From the NCBI RefSeq assembly GCF_001886715.1, contig NZ_CP018082.1, positions 6,076,001 to 6,140,000 of the forward strand: a DNA stretch of 64,000 bases, read 5' to 3'. Shown here one piece after another: positions 16,867-26,110 of this stretch. The notes under the pieces are model-generated. The model was not told the origin of the DNA and searched no databases. It saw nothing but the letters and a program-made list of their open reading frames with translations. The DNA is from Nocardia mangyaensis. GTDB lineage: Bacteria > Actinomycetota > Actinomycetes > Mycobacteriales > Mycobacteriaceae. Numbering within the stretch: position 1 is the first letter of the stretch; each line of letters begins with the position of its first letter. The position numbers and the translations under genes are program-made.

Positions 16867-17954
16867 CGCACTGCTCCGATCATCCGCAATGCCGATAGAA
16901 TTCCAGCGATCCGGTCGGCTTCGGATTCGGGAGAGCCTTCGGCAGTCTCAAGGCCGGTAACATTAACCTTCGGTCCGTGCTCCACGAATGGAATGACCTT
17001 TTCGCGCAACAGCGCAATGATCTTGTTCAAGTTCGACGGGGCTGAGAGGTCCAACGGACGGGACGTGAAAAGGAGTGGTATAAAAGCACGGGCAGCCGCG
17101 TCGCCTGACTGCGCCAGCGGACCGATCCATCGGAGGGAATCTGTCAGTAGCGTGAATCCATCGTACAGTGTGATCAAACCGATCATGGACGTCATCGACG
17201 CAGCCGCCTGATCCACTCCAGAATCTGTCAGCAGATACTCCAATTCGGGTGTTCGGCTCAGGACAGCATCGGTACTGGCCCGCAGTCCACCCAGTAAGCC
17301 GTCGATAGCATCCAGGTGCTGTGCCAAGTCTTCGATATCGGCACCCAGCACTTCCGAGATCGAGGCAGTCTCCCGTGTATCCGCCGGAAGCACCGAGTTC
17401 ACGCGGTTGATGATCTCCTGAGCCTGCTGTATTCCACCCCCTTGGACAAAGGTCGCCAAGACGTTCATGGTGTCCTCAACCTGAAGCAACGGCTTAGTTT
17501 GTCCTCGATCGATTGTGGAGCCCGGCGCGATGAGGCCACCTCCGCCGGCCTCCGGGGTGATCAACGCTATGGAGACGTCACCCAGAATGGTCGGCTGGCG
17601 GAGCTCAGCCGTAGTTCCAACAGGCAACCGCACCGATTCGATTATTTCCACGTCGACCACGACATATCCGTCGTTATCTTTCCCGGCATCGATCACCGCA
17701 ACATCACGGACAATTCCGGCACGCAGACCGTCGACCGTCACTCGTGCTTGTGACGGCAGGTTTAGCGTATTGGCGAACTCGATTCGGATACTATAGCGGT
17801 CCCCCGATATCCCAGTCCCAGGGACAGGAATCGCAGCTGGATCGAATCCGCAGCCGGGGACAAGGCATACAAGTGCCACAGCGGCCGCGGTCACGAATTG
17901 CGTTAGGCGGGTCCGGGAAGAAACGACCACCGCGTCTACTCGCAGATTCATCAT
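16863..17954 (-). CDS. mceE: Mce-family lipoprotein, MceE position
   Basis: A 363-residue Mce lipoprotein. The signal peptide ends in the lipobox LVPGC, giving a lipidated Cys near residue 35, the feature that marks MceE in six-gene mce operons. The MCE domain reads 'RIEFANTLNLPSQARVTVDG' then 'RAGIVRDVAV'. A glycine patch (EAGGGGLIAPGS) leads into the helical C-terminal region. Start overlaps the mceD stop (ATGA), and its stop overlaps mceF, so translation is coupled on both sides. Confidence 0.9.
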   Translation of the reverse strand: MMNLRVDAVVVSSRTRLTQFVTAAAVALVCLVPGCGFDPAAIPVPGTGISGDRYSIRIEFANTLNLPSQARVTVDGLRAGIVRDVAVIDAGKDNDGYVVVDVEIIESVRLPVGTTAELRQPTILGDVSIALITPEAGGGGLIAPGSTIDRGQTKPLLQVEDTMNVLATFVQGGGIQQAQEIINRVNSVLPADTRETASISEVLGADIEDLAQHLDAIDGLLGGLRASTDAVLSRTPELEYLLTDSGVDQAAASMTSMIGLITLYDGFTLLTDSLRWIGPLAQSGDAAARAFIPLLFTSRPLDLSAPSNLNKIIALLREKVIPFVEHGPKVNVTGLETAEGSPESEADRIAGILSALRMIGAVR

Positions 17955-19054
17955 CGCGCACCCGCCATTCCGAGCACCAAGGGAATCAGAGACACATTCG
18001 TCAAACCGTCCTCAGCAGTATCGCAACGGCCCTGTGCGACCAGGCCGATCGCGGCACATATTCGGTCAGCATCAGCTTGGGGCATGGCCACCCTAGGGGC
18101 TGCATACGTCAGAACGGGTCGACCGCTGTGCGCGTCGGTTACGTCCCCGAAGGCTTGCAGCAGCGGGGGCGCCATGTCGACAATGTCCCTCATCGTACCG
18201 ATATTCGCGCTGGCGAGGCGCGCGAGGGGAACTGTCGCATCGAGACCTTGGAGGATTTGGTCACCAAACATCGTGGTGATTTCGTTCAGCCATGGAACGA
18301 TAATTCGCAATGAGTCGATGATCGAGACCGTTCGCGCGAAGATTCCGTGGTCGATCACCGCCAGCCCCGGTGCCAGACGGGTGATCATGGATTCGATATC
18401 TCCCCATCCATGCGCGACACTATTCATCAAGCTGTGCAGCGAATCTATGAGTGCTCCGAGGTGTCCGGCGGCAGCGTTGGACGAGCCGAGCGCCCGGTCG
18501 AGTGTACGGATTATTTCATTCATTTTCGGACCGGTGCCGGACAACGAGCTGTCGAGTGCGGCGATTTCCTCGGATAGCTGCCCGCGCTGTGCCGGATCAC
18601 TCCCATTGTCGATTTCTGCTGCGAGGGCACCCAACGCATCGAGTGTCTGTGTCATGCTCTTCGGAGTCAAAGTACGGGAAATGCACTTTCGGGGATCCCA
18701 TTCAGCATCGGATTCGCTGTTGTCGAGAATAGCAAGGGAGCGATCAGCAACGATGGTGTCTGAAAGGGTAGTGGCCGATACCTCACCACGCGGCGAATGG
18801 TTGGCGTCCACCTCGAAATCAACCTGCACCGCTTCGCCACGAGGTTCGATGTGCGTCACCGTGCCAACTCTGACGCCACGAATGGTGACGTGGTTTCCGG
18901 TGTACAGTCCAATTGCGTCCGGCATGGTTGCGCAGTAGTGCCGCATCGCCTTCGGAGGGTTGAGTACCGCGAAATACCCAGCAACCAATATCGTGCACAT
19001 AGCCCCGACGCCGAGGAGGGATATGAGGCCGCGGGAGGCCAGAATCCTATTCAT
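17951..19054 (-). CDS. mceD: Mce-family substrate-binding protein, MceD position
   Basis: A 367-residue Mce protein with an N-terminal anchor helix (LLGVGAMCTILVAGYFAVL) and an MCE domain containing 'LYTGNHVTIRGVRVGTVTHI'. The ATG at 19054 is chosen because GGAAAGGA lies about ten bases upstream and it starts just past the mceC stop; a longer frame from 19087 overlaps mceC and lacks such a site. The long helical C-terminal half has several predicted amphipathic helices. A Cys pair late in the protein (ICAAIGLVAQGRC) could form a disulfide outside the membrane. Confidence 0.88.
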   Translation of the reverse strand: MNRILASRGLISLLGVGAMCTILVAGYFAVLNPPKAMRHYCATMPDAIGLYTGNHVTIRGVRVGTVTHIEPRGEAVQVDFEVDANHSPRGEVSATTLSDTIVADRSLAILDNSESDAEWDPRKCISRTLTPKSMTQTLDALGALAAEIDNGSDPAQRGQLSEEIAALDSSLSGTGPKMNEIIRTLDRALGSSNAAAGHLGALIDSLHSLMNSVAHGWGDIESMITRLAPGLAVIDHGIFARTVSIIDSLRIIVPWLNEITTMFGDQILQGLDATVPLARLASANIGTMRDIVDMAPPLLQAFGDVTDAHSGRPVLTYAAPRVAMPQADADRICAAIGLVAQGRCDTAEDGLTNVSLIPLVLGMAGAR

Positions 19055-19056
19055 CC

Positions 19057-20097
19057 TTAGCAATCCTTTCCAGGGACGGGAATACAAACCGACTGCGCAA
19101 CGACAACTGATGCAGACTGGTCAATAACGATTCCATCTTCTGAGGAAGCGATCGGCTGCAGTCTCGACATCAAGTCCCGAGTGCTTGTGATGATCTGCCC
19201 CATACCTTCGCCTAGACGGTTCAGTTCGGGTATGATCTCGGCTAGACCTCGGGCGATGGAATCCAGCCTTGACCGGTACACCGGCTCGAGTGCTGCGATC
19301 CGAGACAGAAGCTGTTCCATCAACCGGACTGCCTCGAAAATCTCAGCCCTTTTGCCGAGCCCCACCGTCTCCATAAGGTTGACACTTGCGATTAGTTCCC
19401 CGAGGATCGCCTTCGAGTTATTGATCGCACTGATGTACTCGTCGGCCATCGCAAGCGTTTCCGACACGTCTCGACTCTGACGGTCGAGAATTTCGACGAG
19501 CGATGTGAACGCATCGACTGCTCGCTGGATCCCTGCCGGCCCGGAAGCGATCGCGCGGTTCATGTTAGTCAAGTTCTGCCGTAAGGTATCGCCCTCAATA
19601 TCCGCGATCGGCTGTGCTGCGTCCTGAAAGGTCCGACCGAGGCTGTATGGGAGACGCACTCTATCAGAAGGTATCGGGGCGCGAAGGGATGAAGTCCCTG
19701 CTGATGTCACGGCGAGATAGTGCCCCCCGATCAGAGTCAACATTCGGACGTCGAGACTTGTCTGATCGCCTATGAAAATATCATCGTCAATCGTAAAGCT
19801 CACGCGGACGTCCTTTCGACGCAGCTCAATCGATTTCACGGCACCGACCGGAACACCGGCGATACGGACGTCATCGCCGACCTTAATGGACCCGAGTTCC
19901 GACATCTCGGCCCAGTACGTCGACTTGCCGAATGGCACCACGTACACCAAAACGCTCGCTAGCAACGCGACACCCATCAGGAACGCTCCGAGGACGCCCC
20001 ATCGCAATTCCCGCAAATCACGTGATGAGGCGGCCGTTGGCGCCCAGCCAGCGAATCTCCCGACAATGCTGACTAGTTTGTCTTTCATCCTTTGCAT
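19057..20097 (-). CDS. mceC: Mce-family substrate-binding protein, MceC position
   Basis: A 346-residue Mce protein. The N-terminal 35 residues are cytoplasmic, followed by one anchor helix (LGAFLMGVALLASVLVYVVPFG) and the MCE domain (IKVGDDVRIAGVPVGAVKSI). Two ATGs compete: 20088 overlaps the mceB stop but has its AAAGG directly against it, while 20097 has AAAGGA at a normal seven-base distance, so 20097 is preferred. The C-terminal half is helical and ends in IPVPGKDC. Confidence 0.88.
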   Translation of the reverse strand: MQRMKDKLVSIVGRFAGWAPTAASSRDLRELRWGVLGAFLMGVALLASVLVYVVPFGKSTYWAEMSELGSIKVGDDVRIAGVPVGAVKSIELRRKDVRVSFTIDDDIFIGDQTSLDVRMLTLIGGHYLAVTSAGTSSLRAPIPSDRVRLPYSLGRTFQDAAQPIADIEGDTLRQNLTNMNRAIASGPAGIQRAVDAFTSLVEILDRQSRDVSETLAMADEYISAINNSKAILGELIASVNLMETVGLGKRAEIFEAVRLMEQLLSRIAALEPVYRSRLDSIARGLAEIIPELNRLGEGMGQIITSTRDLMSRLQPIASSEDGIVIDQSASVVVAQSVCIPVPGKDC

Positions 20098-21101
20098 ATC
20101 GATATCCTTTGTCCCGTGATCATCACCTGGAAAGGATCCGGGCTGTCGACGTTCCCGTTCGAACAGTTTCGGTTGACGACAGGACTATCGGACGGAATCC
20201 AACTATTCAGGGTCTGGAGCATCGCTGGCAGTTTTCGGAGTACTTCGACTGCCTGTTGAGGATCTGGAAATATTGTCCGCAGCAGCGTATCGGCGTCCGG
20301 GTTGCTTCCAGGAGTCAACCCAATCGCGTCGAGAAGGCTGTTCAGCGGCGCGATCACGTCTGGAGCCATAAGAGCGAATTCGACGATTCCATCCACCTTG
20401 CTACGTAGCGTTGAGACAACCACCGACAGCTCCGAAACAAGCTGCACCAGATGTGTGGACCGACCGCCGAGATGGTCAGATATCTTTTTCAGATTGGCCA
20501 CCAACGCGGTAATTACTGCCTGTCGGTCCATCGTATAGCTGGACAACGTCTGGATAGAGTCGAGAACCGAACCGATACCCGAGCCGTCTCCTTCTATAGC
20601 GGCGATCATATTAGTAGCGAATTTATTTACTGCTGCTGGCGACAACTCGCTCAGAACCGGTTCCAGCCCGTTGAATAGAGCTGTGATGTCGAATGACGGG
20701 ATAGTTCTGGAAGCCCCGATCCTACTGTCTGCTGCCAACTCCGCAGTGACTGGCGATGATTGTTGAACATCGACGTAACGCTGGCCGACCAGACTCTGAT
20801 ATCGTATCGCCAGAACGGTGTTCTCGTACAAATCCCGATCGCGTTCGACCATGAACGTAACGATTGCGCGACCATCCTCAAGTGAGATCGAAAGCACTTT
20901 GCCTATGCGGACACCGTTCATCCGAACATCGTCTCCGGACTTGAGACCGTTCGCGTCGACGAATTCCGATGAGAACTGCTTAGTCCCTCCTGAGACCGGG
21001 CGTTGCACAGTCTGCGCGATTGCTGCGAGCAGCACTGCGATCACGACTACAGAAATCGCGAGCTTCGCGACTACCACCAATAGGCTGCCATGCCTGTTCA
21101 T
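20085..21101 (-). CDS. mceB: Mce-family substrate-binding protein, MceB position
   Basis: A 338-residue Mce protein with anchor helix (LAISVVVIAVLLAAIAQTV) and MCE domain text 'DANGLKSGDDVRMNGVRIGKV' split by a typical glycine turn, then LAIRYQSLVGQRYVDV, a phrase shared by MceB members. Its start overlaps the mceA stop (ATGA at 21098-21101). A C-terminal Cys (RNCSNGN) is conserved in many MceB proteins. Function is lipid binding as one ring subunit of the Mce tunnel; the lipid is not predictable from sequence. Confidence 0.88.
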   Translation of the reverse strand: MNRHGSLLVVVAKLAISVVVIAVLLAAIAQTVQRPVSGGTKQFSSEFVDANGLKSGDDVRMNGVRIGKVLSISLEDGRAIVTFMVERDRDLYENTVLAIRYQSLVGQRYVDVQQSSPVTAELAADSRIGASRTIPSFDITALFNGLEPVLSELSPAAVNKFATNMIAAIEGDGSGIGSVLDSIQTLSSYTMDRQAVITALVANLKKISDHLGGRSTHLVQLVSELSVVVSTLRSKVDGIVEFALMAPDVIAPLNSLLDAIGLTPGSNPDADTLLRTIFPDPQQAVEVLRKLPAMLQTLNSWIPSDSPVVNRNCSNGNVDSPDPFQVMITGQRISICKG

Positions 21102-22150
21102 CGACCACCTCCGAAATACGGTGACGGAACGAATGCACCCGGCGAGGACGCCGCAATCGCGGGCACTAGATCGAGGATCAATTTTATACTCAGTTCCGGG
21201 CCACTAGGCGTCGACGTGAACGACCGGTCCAGCCGCGACAGTATCTCGGAGAGCTGCATGCTCGAAACAGCAGGCGTCGAAACCATTCGGCTGCCACTTG
21301 CAAGAACCGGCGTGAGCATTACCGCGTACTCCGACAGATGCGCCTGCGCCGTGAATAGTGTTCCCGCGAGGGCGGGGAAGAAGCGTTGGCCTACTACGCT
21401 GACTGTGGCGTCGAATAGCTCGCGTTGGTTATTCAGAATCTCGATGGTGGTGAGCCGATATATCAGGCCTACCGTGCCGTCGATCATCGATGCGCTGCCG
21501 ACGAGCATCGAGCCATACTGTTCCAGCAACTCCGATACCGGCACAGAGCGTGTCTCAGCAACGTTCCGGCCGGATACCACAATCGCCTCCATGAGTGGCG
21601 TGAATTGGCGGGCCGCTGTAGCAACCCGCACCAGCACATCGGTGAGTTCCGGGGTAAGAAGGCTTCCCGTGGTCTCGGCGACTGTCCGAATCAGTACACC
21701 CATGGTCGCATCTCGCTGCCTGTCAGATCGAGGACCCGTCAGGTCTATAACTGCGCCGTCTCGCAGGGGCGCGCCCCCAACGCCCGGTTTCAGCGCAACC
21801 TCGCTGATACCGAAAAGATTTGACGGCGAGTAGTCTACGAGAAGGTTGTCGGTGAGCCCGCTCGAGTTTGCTCGATCAAGCATCAAAGTCACCTGTTTCG
21901 CCCCATCACCTGAGCCGATGGCAGTGACGGCACCGATGCCGACACCGTCGAACTGCACCGGCGTTCCCACACCGACGCCGTCTCCGATTTTCTCGGTGCG
22001 CAACACCACAAGCATTCGGTTGTCCCCGCGGGCGGCGTTACCAGCTGTCCAAGCGGCCGCTACTGACAGTGCCGTCAGCACTGCGACCATACCGACAATA
22101 ATCGACGACCGCTTTGTTGCCGATACTCCCGGCATTTCATATCGAGACAT
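21098..22150 (-). CDS. mceA: Mce-family substrate-binding protein, MceA position
   Basis: A 350-residue Mce protein. It begins with a short polar tail and an anchor helix (SIIVGMVAVLTALSVAAAW). The MCE domain follows with KIGDGVGVGTPVQFDGVGIG, and 'YSPSNLFGISEVALKPGVGG' at the domain end, the phrase that identifies MceA. It lies six bases after the second YrbE permease gene, the standard order yrbEA-yrbEB-mceA. The rest is helical. Confidence 0.88.
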   Translation of the reverse strand: MSRYEMPGVSATKRSSIIVGMVAVLTALSVAAAWTAGNAARGDNRMLVVLRTEKIGDGVGVGTPVQFDGVGIGAVTAIGSGDGAKQVTLMLDRANSSGLTDNLLVDYSPSNLFGISEVALKPGVGGAPLRDGAVIDLTGPRSDRQRDATMGVLIRTVAETTGSLLTPELTDVLVRVATAARQFTPLMEAIVVSGRNVAETRSVPVSELLEQYGSMLVGSASMIDGTVGLIYRLTTIEILNNQRELFDATVSVVGQRFFPALAGTLFTAQAHLSEYAVMLTPVLASGSRMVSTPAVSSMQLSEILSRLDRSFTSTPSGPELSIKLILDLVPAIAASSPGAFVPSPYFGGGR

Positions 22151-22156
22151 CGGCGC

Positions 22157-23023
22157 TCACCCCGTGAATTCGATCGCGGAGTTGACACCCCACAAGAGGA
22201 TGGTCAATACCATGTCCAGACCGATGATCGCCACAAAACTTGCCCGGACGGCGCGGCCGGACGCAATTCCGACGCCTTCCGGCCCGCCTGTCGCGAAGAA
22301 CCCTTGATAACTGTGAATCAAAATTACAGCCGTTCCGAATATAAGAACTTTGATCACCGCAGCGGTGATATCCCACCCGCTGATGAATTGATAGAAGTAG
22401 TGATCGTAGACACCTGCGGCCTGGCCGTGCAGCTGGACGATCACAGTCCGGCACGCCGCGTAGCTGAGGATTAGCGCGATAAGAAAAGTCGGAACGATTG
22501 CCACCGCGCCGGCAATAATCCTGGTCGTTACAACGAAAGGTATCGATCGCAATCCAAGCGATTCGATGGCGTCGATCTCCTCTGAGATCCGCATCGATCC
22601 AATCTGCGCGGTTATACGACACCCAGCTTGTGCCGCGAATCCGACTCCTGCCGCGATCGGCGCCAGCTCTCGGGTATTGGCGAAGGCTGAGACAATACCT
22701 GACACCGGCCCCATACTGATGAGGTCTAGAGTCGCGAAGGACTCGACGCCGACCGAGCCGCCGATGACCAGCCCCAGCACCACCAACATCGGGACCGTTC
22801 CACCGCCCACGATGATCGAGCCTTGCCCCCACGTCATATCCGTGATCGCGCGCATTGTCTCCGCTCGATATCGTTTGAGCGTGAACGGTATCGCCGACAA
22901 TGCCTGCCAGATGAAATTGAGGACGAAACCTAGAGGCTCTACCGGAACGACACGGTGCCCGAGTGACGTCGCTGTTCGCCGGGCCTTCACTAGCCGCGGG
23001 GGGGTGTACTTCATCTCCGACAT
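22157..23023 (-). CDS. yrbEB: YrbE-type permease, second subunit of the Mce transporter
   Basis: A 288-residue MlaE/YrbE permease with five to six membrane helices. The family core reads TRELAPIAAGVGFAAQAGCR followed by 'ITAQIGSMRISEEIDAIESLG', the cytoplasmic coupling helix (EEIDA) that contacts the ATPase. The ATPase (MceG) is not encoded in the window, as is normal since one MceG serves several systems. It starts at once after the first permease gene and ends six bases before mceA. Confidence 0.9.
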   Translation of the reverse strand: MSEMKYTPPRLVKARRTATSLGHRVVPVEPLGFVLNFIWQALSAIPFTLKRYRAETMRAITDMTWGQGSIIVGGGTVPMLVVLGLVIGGSVGVESFATLDLISMGPVSGIVSAFANTRELAPIAAGVGFAAQAGCRITAQIGSMRISEEIDAIESLGLRSIPFVVTTRIIAGAVAIVPTFLIALILSYAACRTVIVQLHGQAAGVYDHYFYQFISGWDITAAVIKVLIFGTAVILIHSYQGFFATGGPEGVGIASGRAVRASFVAIIGLDMVLTILLWGVNSAIEFTG

Positions 23024-23842
23024 CTATGCCAGCCTTGTTGGAAGGAACATTGAGACCAACTGAGTGACCAATAGATTCACGACAGCGACAGAGACGACGG
23101 AGAGAACAACCGCCGCGTTCACGCCATCCGCTACTCCACGTGGACCACCTTTGGCCTCAAGACCCCGTTGGCACGCGATCATCACGACGATGAAGCCGAA
23201 CAGCACAGACTTGACTATCGACACGCCGATATCCGCCATTACGGTGAAGGATCCGAAGGTCCCCCAATAGCTGCCGGGCGTTACCCCCTGAGGACCGACC
23301 GCGACTGCATATCCCGCGACGACCCCTACGAAGATGATCAAAACATTGAGCATCGGTGCAACGAGAATCATCGCCGCCATCCGAGGAATCACGAGGCGAT
23401 GCATAGGGCTTATGCCCATCGTCCGCATGGCGTCGATCTCTTCACGGATGTTGCGGGCGCCCAAGTCGGCCGCGATCGCGGCCGCGCCAGCCGCGCCCAG
23501 CAACAATCCTGTCGCCATGGGGGCGCCCTGTTTTATCACCCCCAAACCACCAGCTGCACCGAGCAGTGAATCTGCGCCGATTTGATGGATCAGATTCCCG
23601 ACCTGAACCGATACGATAACCCCGAATGGCACGGCCATTAGGATCGCCGGAATTGCGGTAACCGTAATCAAGTACCAGGATTGATACAGCGCCTCACGCC
23701 ACTGAAACTTCGATCCGGCAATGTCACTCGCGGCACCCAGCACGGCTGAATAAGCCATCCGCGTGGTCCGACCAAACGTTCGGAGGCCAGATACCATTGT
23801 GCCGGATAAATTCTCGCGAACTACTCGGGCCGACGCCGACAT
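23024..23842 (-). CDS. yrbEA: YrbE-type permease, first subunit of the Mce transporter
   Basis: A permease of the MlaE family, about 272 residues from the chosen start. It contains FQWREALYQSWYLI near the N-terminus and the coupling segment AADLGARNIREEIDAMRTMG, both diagnostic. The start is uncertain: the frame is open to an ATG at 23926, but no ribosome site is clear for any candidate, and 23842 (MSASARVV) gives the family's usual 40-45 residues before FQWRE. It is the promoter-proximal gene of the nine-gene Mce operon running to 15247, or ten genes with the hydrolase. Confidence 0.85.
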   Translation of the reverse strand: MSASARVVRENLSGTMVSGLRTFGRTTRMAYSAVLGAASDIAGSKFQWREALYQSWYLITVTAIPAILMAVPFGVIVSVQVGNLIHQIGADSLLGAAGGLGVIKQGAPMATGLLLGAAGAAAIAADLGARNIREEIDAMRTMGISPMHRLVIPRMAAMILVAPMLNVLIIFVGVVAGYAVAVGPQGVTPGSYWGTFGSFTVMADIGVSIVKSVLFGFIVVMIACQRGLEAKGGPRGVADGVNAAVVLSVVSVAVVNLLVTQLVSMFLPTRLA

Positions 23843-24052
23843 CTCACTACGCGCAGGCACCACGGCAGATTCCCATCTCGTCTCTCGCATCGTTGCCCGA
23901 CATCGCGGCGAGCGCAAAGAACGCATCGATTCGGCTGATCTTGCACGCGACGTGCTCGGCTGGTGCTGGCCGGAAAGCTTCGTCTTGCTGAGTTGTGACC
24001 AAGTGCGCCATCACGACCACGACACCTCCATGTGTGCTACGGCAAGTACTAG

Positions 24053-24071
24053 ATACTCGAGGTACGAGTAT
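24053..24071. promoter_or_regulatory. Perfect inverted repeat upstream of the mce operon
   Basis: ATACTCG (24053-24059) and CGAGTAT (24065-24071) flank a 5-base spacer, a 19-bp operator-sized palindrome about 210 bp before the first permease start. A looser form with the same core, ATACT-AGGTG-AGTAC, lies at 30125-30139 upstream of a TetR gene. The site is a good candidate for the Mce operon repressor site. The cognate protein is unknown; the TetR genes at 28.6 and 29.3 kb are the nearest candidates. Confidence 0.5.
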
Positions 24072-24779
24072 GCGTCCTGGGTCACACCCTGTCAATAGAT
24101 CACCAGACTCAGCGCGATACGTGACAGCAATCAATCCGCAAACTATTGATTTGATCCGACAATCGCCGCTTCGCGATGGATCGGGAGTCGCTCGCGACCT
24201 GCACCGGATGTAAGCTCGCCGACACTCCAGACCCACCAGCGCGGTCTGACCGACCGTGATGTGCCACGTAGTCGCGTCCTGACCGTCTCGAAGCCTTCCC
24301 GTAGTTCATTTTCAGGTCGTCTCTATGCATGCACAGCAGAATCCGCTGCGAGATCGGATCCGGGGGAGACCTGGCCCATCATCGCTCGCGCAGGGTGACC
24401 GACGTAGTGGTAGCAATGCTTCAGTTAACAGCATGGCTGACGTGAGCGCTTCTGCCAGCCATGCTGGAAACTGGCTCGGCCAAGTCTCCTAGGTCCGGTC
24501 TTACCGTGTGGTTTCACGGAGTTGTGGACCTCACGCCACGTGGTTGCGTTCTCGTACTCCATCGAGGTCAGCATTCCGATGCCGCTGTGACGCTGCTGCC
24601 ACGTTGCGGATTATCTCGTGGTTATCGAACATCGCGTCTTGCTCCGATACAGCCGTGGCGTCGGGCGCGGCGAACTCACCGATAGCCAGCGTCAGGCGAA
24701 ACTCCCGCTGCCGCGGCCTCGGCAGCGGCCCGGTTCATGGCTCCTCGATCCAGAATTCTGAAGCAATCCTCCTGCTGCT
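24072..24779. other. Intergenic region with one long inverted repeat
   Basis: No gene is supported in either strand. The notable element is a perfect 11-bp inverted repeat, CAGCATGGCTG at 24429-24439 and CAGCCATGCTG at 24456-24466, with a 16-base spacer. It could be a terminator stem, an IS end relic or an operator. Transposase debris begins near 24780. Confidence 0.5.
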
Positions 24780-25240
24780 CGGGTGCGCACTTTTGCGCTG
24801 CCCCCCAATACCACCACCGTCAGATCGTGTTGCGACGATCGCCGGAATCCAGGTCCGCGAAGGCAAGGACTATTGCACGGTCGTGCTCGATGTCTACGCC
24901 CGTCGCGTGGTGGCTGGTCGATCGACTCCTCGCAGATCGCGGCGTTGGCCGCAACGCGCTGGGCATGGCCATCGATGGCCGCCGCCCCGGCAAGGGCGCG
25001 GTCATCCATTCAGACCAGGGAGTGCAGTTCGGTTCCTGGGCATTCACTCAGTGCGAGAAGGACTCCGGGCTCGTGTCGTCGATGGGCAGCGTGGGCGGAT
25101 TGCTACGACAACGCGGTGACGGAGTCGTTCTGGTGCCGGATGCAGGTTGAGCTCCTGAACCGCCGCTGGAACGCCCGGATCGAGCTGGCCACCAAGGCCG
25201 AGCTCTACCGGCGGCTGGTGAAGACTCCCTACGTGTCCGC
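24780..25240 (+). pseudogene. IS3-family transposase (OrfB) remnant
   Basis: Pieces of an IS3-family DDE transposase are spread over two to three frames: 'DYCTVVLDVYARRVV', then GWSIDSSQIAAL, RRPGKGAVIHSDQGVQFGSW (second catalytic Asp in HSDQG), KDSGLVSSMGSVG and CYDNAVTESFWCRMQVELL (Glu in TESFW). Several frameshifts break it and the first catalytic Asp region is not found. No terminal repeats are visible. It abuts an IS30 fragment. Confidence 0.7.
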
Positions 25241-25289
25241 GGTAGCATGCGAGCGCCGAAGCGCCTTCCCCGCGCGCGTCTACATGCCT

Positions 25290-26110
25290 CATGCTGCCCA
25301 CCGGCATCGGTCCAGCGGCGGATGCGCCGGAGACCGCGAAGCTAGTGGCCGACACCAATCTGCTGGAATATGTGCAGACGCGACTGAACAAGAAGTGGCC
25401 CCCGGAGCAGATCAGCCACCGGCCGGTCAAGGACTTCCCGGACTCGGCGAAGTGCGTGTGAGTACCGAAACGACCTATCAAGCGAGCTACATTCACCTAC
25501 GCGGCGAGCTCAAGCGTGAACTCGTCCGCGGGCCGCACAGCGGCCGGGCTGCCCGCAAGCCCGTCGTGACCCGCATGCATGGAGCCGTCGGTTTATCGAT
25601 CCGATGATACCGATCGCCGAGCGCCCCGCGGAGACCGATTCTCGCGCTATCGCCTCACACACCGATGAATCGGGCGTGCTCGCATCGTCGACATTCCCCG
25701 GTCATTGGCAAGGTGATCTCATCGTCGGCGCCGGCGGCCAATCGGCGATCGCGATGCTCGTGGAGCGCTCCAGCCGCTATCTCGTCCTCGGACACCTCGG
25801 CGCCGAACGGACCGCCGAAGTCGTCCGCTACAGCCTCATCGCCGCCGTCACCGAACTACCCGCGACCCTCCACCGCACCGTGACTCGGGATCAGGATGCC
25901 GAGATAGCCGAGCACTGCTCCTTTCCCATGACCACCGACATGCGCGTCTACTTCGCCGATCCCGACGCACCGCGGAAGCGCGGAAGGCGCTAATGGCACT
26001 CTGCTGCAATATCTTCCGCGACGAACAGACTTGCGCATCTACAATCCAAATGCGCACTGCGAAGTCGCTCAGAAACTCACCGGCCCTCCACAAAATTTCT
26101 CGACTGCGAC
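25290..26110 (+). pseudogene. IS30-family transposase remnant
   Basis: The debris includes NKKWPPEQISHRPVKDFPD, TETTYQASYIHLRGELKREL (usual TIYQALYIQ phrase), then PGHWQGDLIVGAGGQSAIAM with the first catalytic Asp, VERSSRYLVLGHL, 'TVTRDQDAEIAEH' (second Asp region, normally TWDQG), and 'LLQY.PRRTDLRIYNPN'. Frames change several times and in-frame stops occur, so it is dead. About 700-800 bp remain of an element that is usually around 1.1 kb. It is followed by another fragment on the opposite strand. Confidence 0.7.
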
